Shown here in pieces: positions 7,035 through 14,577 of a stretch of 28,156 nt of DNA. The DNA is from JALYQB01 sp035640155 (GTDB lineage: Bacteria; Actinomycetota; Actinomycetes; Mycobacteriales; Pseudonocardiaceae): assembly GCA_035640155.1 (NCBI GenBank), contig DASQWR010000090.1:1-28156 (forward strand). The letters run 5' to 3'. The first letter of the stretch is position 1, and every line of letters starts with the position of its first letter. The notes under the pieces are model-generated. The model was not told the DNA's origin and did not search any database. It saw only the letters and a list, made by a program, of their open reading frames with translations. The position numbers and the translations under genes were made by a program.

Positions 7035-7451
7035 TCACCGGCTTGGCGGAGGAGGGTCAAGGTCCCGCGCTCGGCGGCGCAGCGGGTGCTCGGCGGGTAC
7101 CTCGACCACCGCGATGCGCACCCCGTCCGGGTCGGCGATCCACATCTCGAGCAGCCCCCACGGCTCGGCCCGCGGCTCCTGTAACACCCTCACACCGCGC
7201 TCGGCGAGCTCGCGGTGCGTCGCGGCGAGGTCGCGGACCTGCACCCACAGCGCCACCGCATCTCCCGCCGGCAGGTCGGTGCGTCCGGAGAGCTCCAGCA
7301 GCCCACCGCCGCCCAGGAAGAAGACCGTGCCGCGCTCGGGCCCGTCGCCGAACTCCCGGCAGATCCCCAGGCCCAGCACGTCGCGGTAGAAGGCCCGGCT
7401 GCGCTCCGGGTCGACGGGGCGAAGCAGCACCCGGCTGCTCAGCACCTCCAT
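7035..7451 (-). CDS. VOC (glyoxalase/bleomycin-resistance fold) protein
   Basis: This is a 138-residue single-domain vicinal-oxygen-chelate protein. Family features are DPERSRAFYRDVLGLGI at the start, a central GGGGLLELSG, and the closing WGLLEMWIADPDGVRIAVVEV with the metal-ligand Glu. The fold supports lyase, dioxygenase or antibiotic-binding roles; nothing here decides which. ATG 7451 has GAGGAGG eight bases upstream, and a longer frame beginning at 7631 lies inside the DoxX gene and is rejected. It is the last gene of a TetR-DoxX-VOC operon, 13 bases after the DoxX stop. Control by the TetR protein is likely, and the set may handle a small electrophile or oxidant. Confidence 0.88.
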   Translation of the reverse strand: MEVLSSRVLLRPVDPERSRAFYRDVLGLGICREFGDGPERGTVFFLGGGGLLELSGRTDLPAGDAVALWVQVRDLAATHRELAERGVRVLQEPRAEPWGLLEMWIADPDGVRIAVVEVPAEHPLRRRARDLDPPPPSR

Positions 7452-7464
7452 ACAGCCCGCCTCC

Positions 7465-7950
7465 TCACTCCGGTTCGGCGAGCACATTATCGCCGCGCTG
7501 CATTCTTTCGTCGGCCGTCGTGCACCAGAGTGCCCACACGATGAGCACGATCTGCAACGGCAGGCGCAGCCACGGGTAGTGCCCGTCTGGCAGACCGTCA
7601 ACATCCACGCCGGCCACCGCGACGTAGACATTGGCCGGGAAGATCGCGACGAAGTACACCGCCACCACCCGACCGACGGCGCGCCGCCACGTCGCCGGTC
7701 CCAGCAACGCGGCCCCCAACCCGATCTCGATCACCCCGGTTGCCGCGACCAGAAGCGCCCGTCCCGGCACCACCGGCGGGAGGTGCTGCAGGAACGGCAG
7801 CGGGTTCAGCAGGTGTGCCGAGCCGGCTACGACCAGCAGCACCGCCAGGCCCCAGCGGCCGCGGTCGCGCCAGGTTCCGGTGCGCGTGCCGACGCTCCAC
7901 GCGAGCAGCGCCACCAGCCCGAGTCCGGCGAGAACAGCCATCTTCGTCAT
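7465..7950 (-). CDS. DoxX-like membrane protein in a TetR operon
   Basis: The protein has 161 residues and four hydrophobic segments: about 4-20, 33-50, 65-85 and 98-155 taken as two. The stretch WGLAVLLVVAGSAHLLNPLPF and the PANVYVAV motif fit the DoxX/YoaS-like group. The ATG at 7950 overlaps the TetR stop as ATGA, showing tight coupling. The in-frame start at 8079 lies inside the TetR gene and is not needed. The function of the family is unclear; it recurs in redox and detoxification operons. Its pairing with a VOC protein and a TetR repressor supports a stress or detoxification role, by inference. It is unrelated in sequence detail to the DoxX protein at 429-1022. Confidence 0.82.
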   Translation of the reverse strand: MTKMAVLAGLGLVALLAWSVGTRTGTWRDRGRWGLAVLLVVAGSAHLLNPLPFLQHLPPVVPGRALLVAATGVIEIGLGAALLGPATWRRAVGRVVAVYFVAIFPANVYVAVAGVDVDGLPDGHYPWLRLPLQIVLIVWALWCTTADERMQRGDNVLAEPE

Positions 7951-8549
7951 GGTCGCCCACGGTGCCAACCTCGCAAGTTCGCCCTGATCGCGGTCTCGAA
8001 GACCTCCGCGGGCGCACGTGCCTGCGGGGGGAGCGCGTGCCCCAGCTCCAGGGACACCAGGCCGTGCACGGTGGCCCACATCGCGGTGGCCACCAGAGCG
8101 GGGTCCTCGGTGCAGAGCAGCCCGGCGTCGATGGCCCGGCCGACCGCATCGAGCAGCGGTTCGAAGGTGGCGGCGGCCTGCGCCCAGTCCTCGGGTTGCG
8201 GCTGGAACCCCGGGATCGGCGAGCCGAACATCACCGCGTACAGATGTGGATCGTCAGTCGCGCTGGCCCGGTACGCGAGGCCGAGCGCGAGGATGTCGGC
8301 CAGCGGATCGTCCGACGGCACAACCGCTGCCAGGTGCGCGCCGAAGCGGCTGAAGGCCTCGATGAACAGCGCGCGCAGCAGTCCCGGCTTGCCACCGAAC
8401 AGCGAGTAGACCGCGGTGGTCGAGGTGGCCACCTCGGTGGCCATCCGGCGCACGCTCAGCGCGTCCGGGCCCTCCGCGGTGAGCAGGGCGCCGGCCGTGT
8501 CGAGCAGTCGCATCCGCAGCGCTTCGTCGTGGGTCTTGGGTCGAGGCAC
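7947..8549 (-). CDS. TetR-family transcriptional regulator
   Basis: The 200-residue protein has an N-terminal helix-turn-helix at about residues 14-58 (LLDTAGALLTAEGPDALSVR, then TSTTAVYSLFGGKPGLL), and its C-terminal half resembles the WHG-type ligand domain (LGLAYRASATDDPHLYAVMF). Proteins of this kind are dimeric repressors released by a small ligand. The GTG at 8549 gives VPRPKTHDEALRMRLL. The gene opens a minus-strand operon with DoxX and VOC genes and faces the DUF4188 gene across 58 bases. That gap holds an imperfect palindrome at 8564-8589. Autoregulation and control of the divergent gene are inferred from this layout. Confidence 0.92.
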   Translation of the reverse strand: MPRPKTHDEALRMRLLDTAGALLTAEGPDALSVRRMATEVATSTTAVYSLFGGKPGLLRALFIEAFSRFGAHLAAVVPSDDPLADILALGLAYRASATDDPHLYAVMFGSPIPGFQPQPEDWAQAAATFEPLLDAVGRAIDAGLLCTEDPALVATAMWATVHGLVSLELGHALPPQARAPAEVFETAIRANLRGWHRGRP

Positions 8550-8563
8550 TGGACAAAGGTACC

Positions 8564-8589
8564 GTGACAGTGTTTTATAACAGCGTTAC
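8564..8589. promoter_or_regulatory. Palindromic operator for the TetR regulator
   Basis: A 26-base imperfect palindrome centred between 8576 and 8577, with arms GTGACAGTG and CAGCGTTAC around TTTTATAA, pairs at 9 of 13 positions. It is an AT-rich island in GC-rich DNA, midway between two divergent starts, as expected of a TetR operator overlapping both promoters. Confidence 0.65.
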
Positions 8590-8607
8590 AACAGGAGGTG
8601 GTCAGCG

Positions 8608-9090
8608 ATGGCGCAGGTGTTCTCCGGTCGGTACACGGCGGAACCTGGCGAGCCGGGGGTGACGGTGTTCCTCATCGGCATGCGGTTCAACCGCTGGTGG
8701 CGGGTGGACAAGTGGTGGCCCGTCTTCGTGGCGATGCCACGGATGCTGCGGCACCTGGGGGCCGATCCGACCTCCGGGCTCCTGGGCTGGCACATGTGGC
8801 CGGGTCGCACCGTGCTCGTGGTGCAGTACTGGAGCAGCACCGAAAAGCTGTTCGCGTTCGCCTCGGACTCCACCGCGCCGCACGCGGCGGCCTGGCGCGC
8901 GTTCAACCGCAAGATCGGGGCGGACGGCAGTGTCGGCCTCTGGCACGAGACCTACGCCGTCCCGGCGGGCCACGCCGAGGCCATCTACGCCAACATGCCG
9001 CCCTTCGGCCTCGCTGCCGCCACCCGGCACGTGCCGGTGGGTCCCGGCCGGGGCAGCGCCCGGGCTCGGCTGCATCGCCACGCCTCCTGA
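8608..9090 (+). CDS. DUF4188 (monooxygenase-like) protein
   Basis: This is a 160-residue protein starting MAQVFSGRYTAEPGEPGV. The segments VFLIGMRFNRWWRVDKWWPV, FVAMPRMLRHL, VVQYWSS and AWRAFNRKIG, then VGLWHETY, are typical of DUF4188 proteins, small dimeric alpha-beta barrel-like proteins sometimes annotated as monooxygenases. No reaction has been settled as far as I know. ATG 8608 follows a perfect AGGAGGTG at 8593-8600. It is divergent from the TetR operon and shares the palindrome at 8564-8589, so it is probably the regulator's main target. A hairpin at 9086-9105 ends it against the convergent nucleoside phosphorylase gene. Confidence 0.85.
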   Translation: MAQVFSGRYTAEPGEPGVTVFLIGMRFNRWWRVDKWWPVFVAMPRMLRHLGADPTSGLLGWHMWPGRTVLVVQYWSSTEKLFAFASDSTAPHAAAWRAFNRKIGADGSVGLWHETYAVPAGHAEAIYANMPPFGLAAATRHVPVGPGRGSARARLHRHAS

Positions 9091-9105
9091 GGCCGGTGCC
9101 TCAGG
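9086..9105. terminator. Bidirectional terminator between convergent genes
   Basis: A perfect 7-base-pair stem (9086-9092 with 9099-9105) around a 6-base loop includes the stop codons of both converging genes, which end only 10 bases apart. Confidence 0.65.
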
Positions 9106-9922
9106 TGCGGCTCACCAGCTCGCGCAGCAGACCGCCCATCCGCACCGAACCGGCCCGGCCGGCGGCCAGCACCTCCAGGTGGTCGAGGGGTTCCCCGGTG
9201 ACTCCGGCGGCGAGGTTGGTCACCAACGAGAGCCCGAGCACCTCCGCGCCCTCGGCGCGGGCGGCGATCGTCTCCAGCACGGTGGACATGCCGACGAGAT
9301 CGGCGCCAAGGGTGCGCAGCATCCGGATCTCAGCTGGTGTCTCGAAGTGCGGGCCGGGCAGCCCGGCGTAGACACCCTCGACGAGCGACGGGTCGATCTC
9401 CCGGGCGAGCCCGCGAAGCCGCGGGGAGTAGGCGCCGACCAGGTCCAGGAACCGGGCACCGACCAGCGGGGAGGCACCGGTCAGGTTGAGGTGGTCGGAG
9501 ATCAGTACCAGTTGGCCCACCACCAGCTCCGCACCGATGCCCCCGGCCGCGTTGGTGAGCAGCACGGTCGCAGCGCCCGCCGCGCAGGCGGTGCGCACGG
9601 CGTGCACGACCTGGGTGACGCCGCGGCCCTCGTACCCGTGAACGCGTCCCAGCAGCACCAGCACCCGGCGTCCGGCCAGCTCGAGCGAGCGCACCGTCCC
9701 GCTGTGTCCGGGCGCTCCCGGTGCCGCGAACCCCGGCAGCTCGACCATCGGGATCTCGATGTGCGGTTTCCCCAGGACGTCGGCGGCCGGGCGCCACCCG
9801 GAGCCGAGCACCACGGCGACGTCGTGGGTGTCCGCTCCGGTCCGCTCGGCCAGCGCGGTCGCAGCGGCGCGCGCGACCTCCTCGGGGCCGGCTGTCGGCG
9901 AAACGGTGGCGTCGACGGTCAC
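9101..9922 (-). CDS. punA: Purine nucleoside phosphorylase (trimeric type)
   Basis: This is a 273-residue cytosolic enzyme that cleaves purine (deoxy)nucleosides with phosphate to base and (deoxy)ribose-1-phosphate in purine salvage. The phosphate loop VVLGSGW (38-43), GHSG (72-75), VHGYEG (95-100), LLTNAAGGI (121-129), GPHFETPAEIRML, GMSTVLE and LVTNLAAG are the full motif set of the low-molecular-mass trimeric PNP family (PunA, DeoD2). The start is GTG 9922, with only a weak AGGG upstream. Length and motifs show no damage. The next minus-strand gene upstream ends 58 bases away. By linking nucleoside breakdown to adenosine kinase in the same window it would complement adenosine salvage, though the two genes are far apart. 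Confidence 0.96.
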   Translation of the reverse strand: MTVDATVSPTAGPEEVARAAATALAERTGADTHDVAVVLGSGWRPAADVLGKPHIEIPMVELPGFAAPGAPGHSGTVRSLELAGRRVLVLLGRVHGYEGRGVTQVVHAVRTACAAGAATVLLTNAAGGIGAELVVGQLVLISDHLNLTGASPLVGARFLDLVGAYSPRLRGLAREIDPSLVEGVYAGLPGPHFETPAEIRMLRTLGADLVGMSTVLETIAARAEGAEVLGLSLVTNLAAGVTGEPLDHLEVLAAGRAGSVRMGGLLRELVSRT

Positions 9923-9980
9923 TGAAGCAACCCTAACGGGCGAGCGGTGGGAAGGCCGGGTCCGCGGACCGCAGCGTTGT

Positions 9981-10721
9981 TCAGCTCTCGCGGTGCACGC
10001 GCAGCGTGGAGTGCTGCGCCCGCGGACGGAGCACGATCTGGTCGATGTTGACGTGCGCCGGGCGGCTCACCGCGAACGCGATGGTCTCCGCGACGTCGTC
10101 CGCGGACAGCGGGGTGAGCCCCGCGTACACGCTCGCGGCGCGCTCGGCGTCGCCGGAGAACCGGGTGAGCGAGAAGTCGGTCTGCACCATGCCCGGCAGC
10201 ACCTCGGTGAAGCGCACCGGCGCACCGAGGTGCTCCCCGCGCAGCGTGCGGTGCAGCACCGATTGGGCGTGCTTGGCGGAGGCGTAACCGGAGCCGTTGT
10301 CGTATGCCTCCAGCGCCGCGGTGGAGGTGACGGTGACGACGTGCCCGTCCCCGGAGGAGATCAGGCGGGGCAGCAGCGCCCGGGTGATGCGCAGGGTGGC
10401 GAGGACGTTCATCTCCCACATCCAGCGCCAGTCCTCGTCGGTGGTCTGCAGCACCGGGTCCAGGCCCTTCGCGCCCCCGGCGTTGTTCACCAGCACCCGC
10501 GCGGCGCCCACCCCGTCGGCGAAGGTGGTGATCGAGCCGGCGTCGCGGACGTCCAGCGGCAGCGCGGTGCCGTCGATCTCCTCGGCGATCTGGGTCAATA
10601 GCTCCATCCGGCGGGCGCCGAGCACCACGTGGAAGCCCGCGGCGGCCAGGGCGCGGGCGGTGGCGGCGCCGATCCCGGCGCTCGCCCCGGTGACGACGGC
10701 GGTGGGTCGCTCCTCGCTCAT
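9981..10721 (-). CDS. Short-chain dehydrogenase/reductase (SDR)
   Basis: The 246-residue protein is a classical SDR. It has a Rossmann glycine motif TGASAGIG (11-18), NNAG (79-82), and a catalytic triad Ser133, Tyr146 and Lys150 in YASAK. The basic residues after beta-2 (GARRMELL) suggest NADP(H) preference. The substrate cannot be told from sequence. The late segment GMVQTDFSLTRFSGD is typical of the YdfG/serine-dehydrogenase-like group. ATG 10721 is used because MSEERPTAVVTG matches the family start; the frame to 10838 overlaps mshA. The gene is divergent from mshA across only 37 bases, so the two promoters must overlap. Confidence 0.92.
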   Translation of the reverse strand: MSEERPTAVVTGASAGIGAATARALAAAGFHVVLGARRMELLTQIAEEIDGTALPLDVRDAGSITTFADGVGAARVLVNNAGGAKGLDPVLQTTDEDWRWMWEMNVLATLRITRALLPRLISSGDGHVVTVTSTAALEAYDNGSGYASAKHAQSVLHRTLRGEHLGAPVRFTEVLPGMVQTDFSLTRFSGDAERAASVYAGLTPLSADDVAETIAFAVSRPAHVNIDQIVLRPRAQHSTLRVHRES

Positions 10722-10758
10722 GGCAGCAGAGTAGGGCGGCAGACGGCAAGATGGGGTC

Positions 10759-12042
10759 GTGATCGGCTGGATGGGAATGGCGCCGCGACGCGTCGCAGTG
10801 TTCTCCGTGCACACCTCGCCGCTGGAGCAGCCAGGCACCGGCGACGCCGGGGGGATGAATGTCTACATCCTGCAGACGGCGACCCGGATGGCACGGCGCG
10901 GTGTCGAGGTGGAGGTGTTCACCCGCGCGACGTCGAGCGAGCTGCCGCCGGTGGCCGAGCTCGCCCCGGGGGTGACGGTGCGACACGTCACGGCGGGTCC
11001 CTTCGAGGGTCTGGGCAAGCAGGACCTCCCTGCGCAGCTGTGCGCCTTCACCGCGGGGGTGCTGCGCGCGGAGGCCCGCCGCGAGCCCGGGTACTACAGC
11101 GTCGTCCACTCGCACTACTGGCTGTCCGGACAGGTCGGGTGGCTGACCCGGGACCGCTGGGGAGTGCCGCTGGTGCACACCGCGCACACCCTGGCGAAGG
11201 TCAAGAACGCCGCACTCGCCGAGGGCGACGCCCCTGAGCCGCACACCCGCACGATCGGCGAGCAGCAGGTGGTCGCCGAGGCCGACCGGCTGGTGGCCAA
11301 CACCGCGGCCGAGGCCGCCCAACTCGTCGAACTCTACGGAGCCGACCCGGCCAGCACCGTCACCATCCCGCCCGGGGTGGACCTGGAGCGGTTCACCCCG
11401 GGCTCGCAGCAGGCCGCCCGCACGGCGCTGGGCCTGCCGCTCGACGCGGTGGTGCTGGCCTTCGTCGGCCGCATCCAGCCGCTCAAGGCCCCCGACGTGC
11501 TGCTGCGGGCGGCCGCCGAGATGCTGCACCGCGACCCGGCGCTGCGGCCCCGGCTCCGGCTGCTGGTGGTGGGTGGACCCTCGGGCGCCGGGCTGGCCGA
11601 GCCCACCGCGCTGCATGAGCTGGCCGTCGCGCTGGGCATCCCGGACGTGGTGCGCTTCGCGCCGCCGCAGGGCGGTACCGACCTGGCGGCGGTGTACCGC
11701 GCTGCCGACGTGGTCGCGGTGCCTTCCCACAACGAGTCGTTCGGGCTGGTCGCGCTGGAGGCGCAGGCCTGCGGGACGCCCGTGGTCGCCGCGGAGGTGG
11801 GTGGCCTGCCGGTGGCGGTCGCCGACCAGGCATCCGGGTTGCTCGTCGAGGGCCACCGGGCGTCCGACTGGGCCGACGCGCTGTCCGCGGTGGCGCTGCA
11901 CCCCGCCCGGGCGCGGGCGCTCGCCAGCGGGGCGATCCGGCATGCGCGGCGCTTCTCGTGGGAGCGCACCACGGATGCGCTGTTGCGCACCTACGCTGAC
12001 GCCGCCAGCGCTTACCGGCTGGACGTGGAGGTGGCGGTGTGA
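10759..12042 (+). CDS. mshA: D-inositol-3-phosphate glycosyltransferase (mycothiol synthesis)
   Basis: MshA transfers N-acetylglucosamine from UDP-GlcNAc to 1D-myo-inositol 3-phosphate, the first step of mycothiol synthesis in the cytosol. The 427-residue protein shows the GT-B, GT4 family pattern: HTSPLEQPGTGDAGGMNVY near residues 18-35, HSHYWLSG (117-124), HTAHTLAKVKN (140-150), PGVDLERF (205-212), VGRIQPLKAPD (236-246) and the E-x7-E motif in NESFGLVALE (Glu326, Glu334). The start is GTG 10759. The ybjN gene overlaps its stop by four bases. Its presence shows the organism makes mycothiol, which makes the collapse of the mycothiol-dependent mscR at 136-271 notable. Confidence 0.97.
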   Translation: MIGWMGMAPRRVAVFSVHTSPLEQPGTGDAGGMNVYILQTATRMARRGVEVEVFTRATSSELPPVAELAPGVTVRHVTAGPFEGLGKQDLPAQLCAFTAGVLRAEARREPGYYSVVHSHYWLSGQVGWLTRDRWGVPLVHTAHTLAKVKNAALAEGDAPEPHTRTIGEQQVVAEADRLVANTAAEAAQLVELYGADPASTVTIPPGVDLERFTPGSQQAARTALGLPLDAVVLAFVGRIQPLKAPDVLLRAAAEMLHRDPALRPRLRLLVVGGPSGAGLAEPTALHELAVALGIPDVVRFAPPQGGTDLAAVYRAADVVAVPSHNESFGLVALEAQACGTPVVAAEVGGLPVAVADQASGLLVEGHRASDWADALSAVALHPARARALASGAIRHARRFSWERTTDALLRTYADAASAYRLDVEVAV

Positions 12043-12554
12043 ACCCGGTCGCGGACGTCGTCTCGGCGGCTCTGGACGACACGGAACTGGCCTATCAGCG
12101 CACGGATTCCGGCAGCTTCTTCGTCACCCTGCCCGGGGAGAGGAAGCTGCGGACGAACTGCTGGCTCGTGGTCGGTGTGCACGGAGTGCTGGTGGAGGCG
12201 TTCGTCTGCCGGCGCCCGGACGAGGCGCACGAGCGGGTCTACCGCTGGCTGCTGCGCCGCAACGCCCGGCTCTACGGGGTGCACTACGCCCTGGACAGGG
12301 TCGGCGACATCTACCTGGTGGGCCGGTTGGCGCATGCCTCGGTGACCGCCGACGAGCTCGACCGGGTGCTCGGCCAGATCGCCGAGGCGGCCGAGAGCGA
12401 CTTCGACACCCTGCTGGAGATCGGCTTCGCGTCCTCCATCCGCCGCGAGTGGAGCTGGCGCGTCTCCCGGGGGGAGTCGTTGGCCAACCTGGCCGCGTTC
12501 GCGCACCTCATCCGCCCCGAGCAGCGCCCGGACGGCCCTGTCAATGAGTCGTGA
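12039..12554 (+). CDS. YbjN-domain protein
   Basis: This is a 171-residue soluble protein with the YbjN fold, which resembles type III secretion chaperones. The motifs are SGSFFVTLPGERKLRTNCWL near the N-terminus and VYRWLLRRNARLYGVHYALD with DIYLVGRL. GTG 12039 overlaps the mshA stop as GTGA, so the two are translationally coupled. In mycobacteria the same pair occurs (Rv0486-Rv0487), followed shortly by gpm1. Here the next backbone gene is 6.2 kb away. The function is unknown. A pair of hairpins at 12668-12717 lies about 115 bases downstream and may end the transcript. Confidence 0.92.
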   Translation: MNPVADVVSAALDDTELAYQRTDSGSFFVTLPGERKLRTNCWLVVGVHGVLVEAFVCRRPDEAHERVYRWLLRRNARLYGVHYALDRVGDIYLVGRLAHASVTADELDRVLGQIAEAAESDFDTLLEIGFASSIRREWSWRVSRGESLANLAAFAHLIRPEQRPDGPVNES

Positions 12555-12667
12555 CCGAGGCGGCAACCGGCGGGGCACGGCTCCGAGCGGGGGTGAGCGC
12601 GACGGGACGGTCCGGAGAGGGGGGGAGTCACACACGCGGACCGCCCCGTCGCGATGTCCCGCATGTC

Positions 12668-12717
12668 GGATCCCTCGGTGGGGGACTCCAGGGATCCTGC
12701 GGGCCGCGGTCCGCAGG
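12668..12717. other. Two adjoining inverted repeats between ybjN and the ligase pseudogene
   Basis: The 335 bases between 12555 and 12889 hold no gene I can support. Inside lie an 8-base-pair perfect stem (12668-12675 with 12690-12697, containing BamHI-like GGATCC in each arm) and, sharing two bases with it, a 22-base near-perfect palindrome at 12696-12717. The two structures compete for bases 12696-12697. They may be a terminator for mshA-ybjN or mark the edge of the inserted segment. Confidence 0.45.
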
Positions 12718-12889
12718 GGGAGGGCGAACCGCGATCTGGTGCCTCCGCGACCGGCCGAGCCGCTCGGGAGGGTAGAAATACCGTCTCAGGAGCACGAGTC
12801 GGGTCGCAAGACTTTCGTGCTACTCCGTTCGTGTGTACTTGGCAGAGCAAGGACCTTGGTCCCCGCCGCTCGTCTCGCGAGGAGCCCGG

Positions 12890-14279
12890 ATGTCGTTCCG
12901 CAGCCCGTTTCCCGATGTGGAGATCCCGGAGGTGTCGATCCCCGAGCTCCTCTTCGCTGACATCGCGGAGCGGGCGGACCGGCCGGTGATGGTCGACGGG
13001 ACGTCCGGGCAGTCGATCACTTAAGGTCAGCTCTCGGTGCTGGTCGACCAGGTCGCCGGAGCGCTCGCCGCGCGCGGCACCGGCAAGGCGACGTGGTGGC
13101 CGTGTTCGCGCCCAACACCTCGTACTAAGCAGTGGTGTTCCACGGCATCCTGCGCGCCGGGGCGACGGCGACGACGGTCAACTCCCTCTACACACCCGAT
13201 GACGTGGCGAAGCAGTTGCGCCACTCCGGCGCCAGGACGCTGTTCACCGTGTCCGCATTCCTGGAGCGAGCCACCGCGGCCACGTCCCAGCATGGCGTGC
13301 GCGTCACCGAGACCGTCGTCCTGGACGGCGCCGCCGGCCACCCCGCGCGCGCAGACCTGCTGGCCGAGGACGCCGCGGTACTGGACGTCGGCATCGACCC
13401 GGCCGCTGACCTGGCCGTGCTGCCCTACTCGTCGGGGACGACGGGCAACTCGAAGGGTGTGATGCTGACCCACGCAACCTGGTGCTGTCGTTCTTCCACC
13501 TCTACGGCTGACCGTGCTGATGAACTACGGGCTCTACACCGGGGCGGGTCGTGACGCTGCCCAGGTTCGACCTCGAGATGTTCCTGACCTGCATCCAGCA
13601 GCATCGGCTCAACCGGGTGTACATCGTGCCGCCGGTGGCCGTGGCCCTGGCCAAGCACCCGATGGTCGACTCTTTCGACCTGTCCTGCGTCGACGTGGTC
13701 TTCTCCGGCGCCGCGGCGCTGGACGCCGAGCTCGGCGCAGGCGGTGGCGCAGCGGATCGGCTGCCAGGTCAAGCAGGGCTACGGCATGACCGAGATGTGC
13801 CCGGTCAGCCAGATCGTTCCCGACCGCCGCACCGACATCCCGCTCGGGTCGGTTGGGCCGACCATCCCGAACATGGAGTGCAAGCTGGTCGATCCGGAGA
13901 CCGGGGAGGAGGTCGTCGAGCCCAGTGTCGACGGGGCCGACAACGTCACGATCGTGGACCGGGTCAAAAAGCTGATCAAGTACAAGGGTTACCAGGTGCC
14001 GCCGGCGGAGCTGGAGGCCCTGCTGCTCTCCCACCCAGAGATCGCCGACGCCGCCGTCATCGGGGTCCGCGACGCCGAGGGCCAGGAGGTCCCAAGGCGT
14101 TCGTGGTGAGCCAGGCCGGCGCGGATGCCCTCGACGAGGACGCGGTGATGGCGTTCGTGGCGGAGCAGGTGGCACCGCACAAGAAGGTGCGGGCGGTCCA
14201 GTTCGTCGAGACGATCCCGAAGTCTGCGTCGGGCAAGATCCTGCGCAAGGACCTCCGCGCCATCGAGCCACTACTATGA
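12890..14279 (+). pseudogene. Decayed 4-coumarate-CoA-ligase-type acyl-CoA synthetase
   Basis: ATG 12890 has a GAGGAG site at 12879-12884 and begins MSFRSPFPDVEIPEVSIPEL. Pieced across frames, the sequence follows an adenylate-forming ligase of the 4CL type: VFHGILRAGATATTVNSLY, the P-loop YSSGTTGNSKGVMLTH, PRFDLEMFL, YGMTEMCPVSQ, VKKLIKYKGYQVPPAELEAL and the terminal PKSASGKILRKDL. Lesions are TAA stops at 13022-13024 and 13126-13128, and frameshifts near 13087, 13473, 13508, 13547, 13734 and 14092. An internal loss near 13920-13945 removes about 40 residues, including the GWLHTGD motif. Such enzymes activate aryl or fatty acids as CoA thioesters. The gene is certainly inactive. Flanking genes have no such errors, which argues against poor sequence quality. 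Confidence 0.92.
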
Positions 14280-14442
14280 CCCGGTGGTGCAGACGCCGCT
14301 GCCGGTGGACGATGTGGTGTCACTGGGGCTGGCAGAGGAGATTCACGTCCACCCACGCGCAGACCGACCGTCTGATCAAGTTTTCCCGGACCGGACCGTT
14401 CTCCGTCTCCCGGCGGGTCCGCAACAAGGCCTACGACAGTGA
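14278..14442 (+). other. Unassigned short coding-like stretch before metK
   Basis: Between the ligase relic and metK (14280-14577) no full gene is seen. Bases 14278-14442 read DPVVQTPLPVDDVVSLGLAE and on to a TGA, with protein-like composition and possible GTG starts at 14284 and 14287. An overlapping frame contains DRLIKFSRTGPFSVSRRVR, which also looks protein-like. I recognise neither. It may be the tail of a deleted gene carrying a frameshift, as in its neighbour. Bases 14443-14577 show nothing but the metK ribosome site. Confidence 0.3.
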
Positions 14443-14577
14443 CCCCGGGCCTGGTCCGCTTGCGCCGCGGACTCGAGGGCAGTCCCGGCACCGCCCGGGC
14501 GAACGGGGCAGCGGGCAGCACGACGGAGGCGGCGCCGTCGGGCGCGGCGGACACCACGGCAAGGAAGGCGTGAGCTG

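Noticed and set aside
9919..11943. Very long minus-strand open frame over mshA
   Set aside because: It is Arg/Pro/Gly-rich shadow coding created by high GC at third positions. The plus strand holds the complete MshA motif set, and the only real minus-strand gene here is the SDR ending at 10721.
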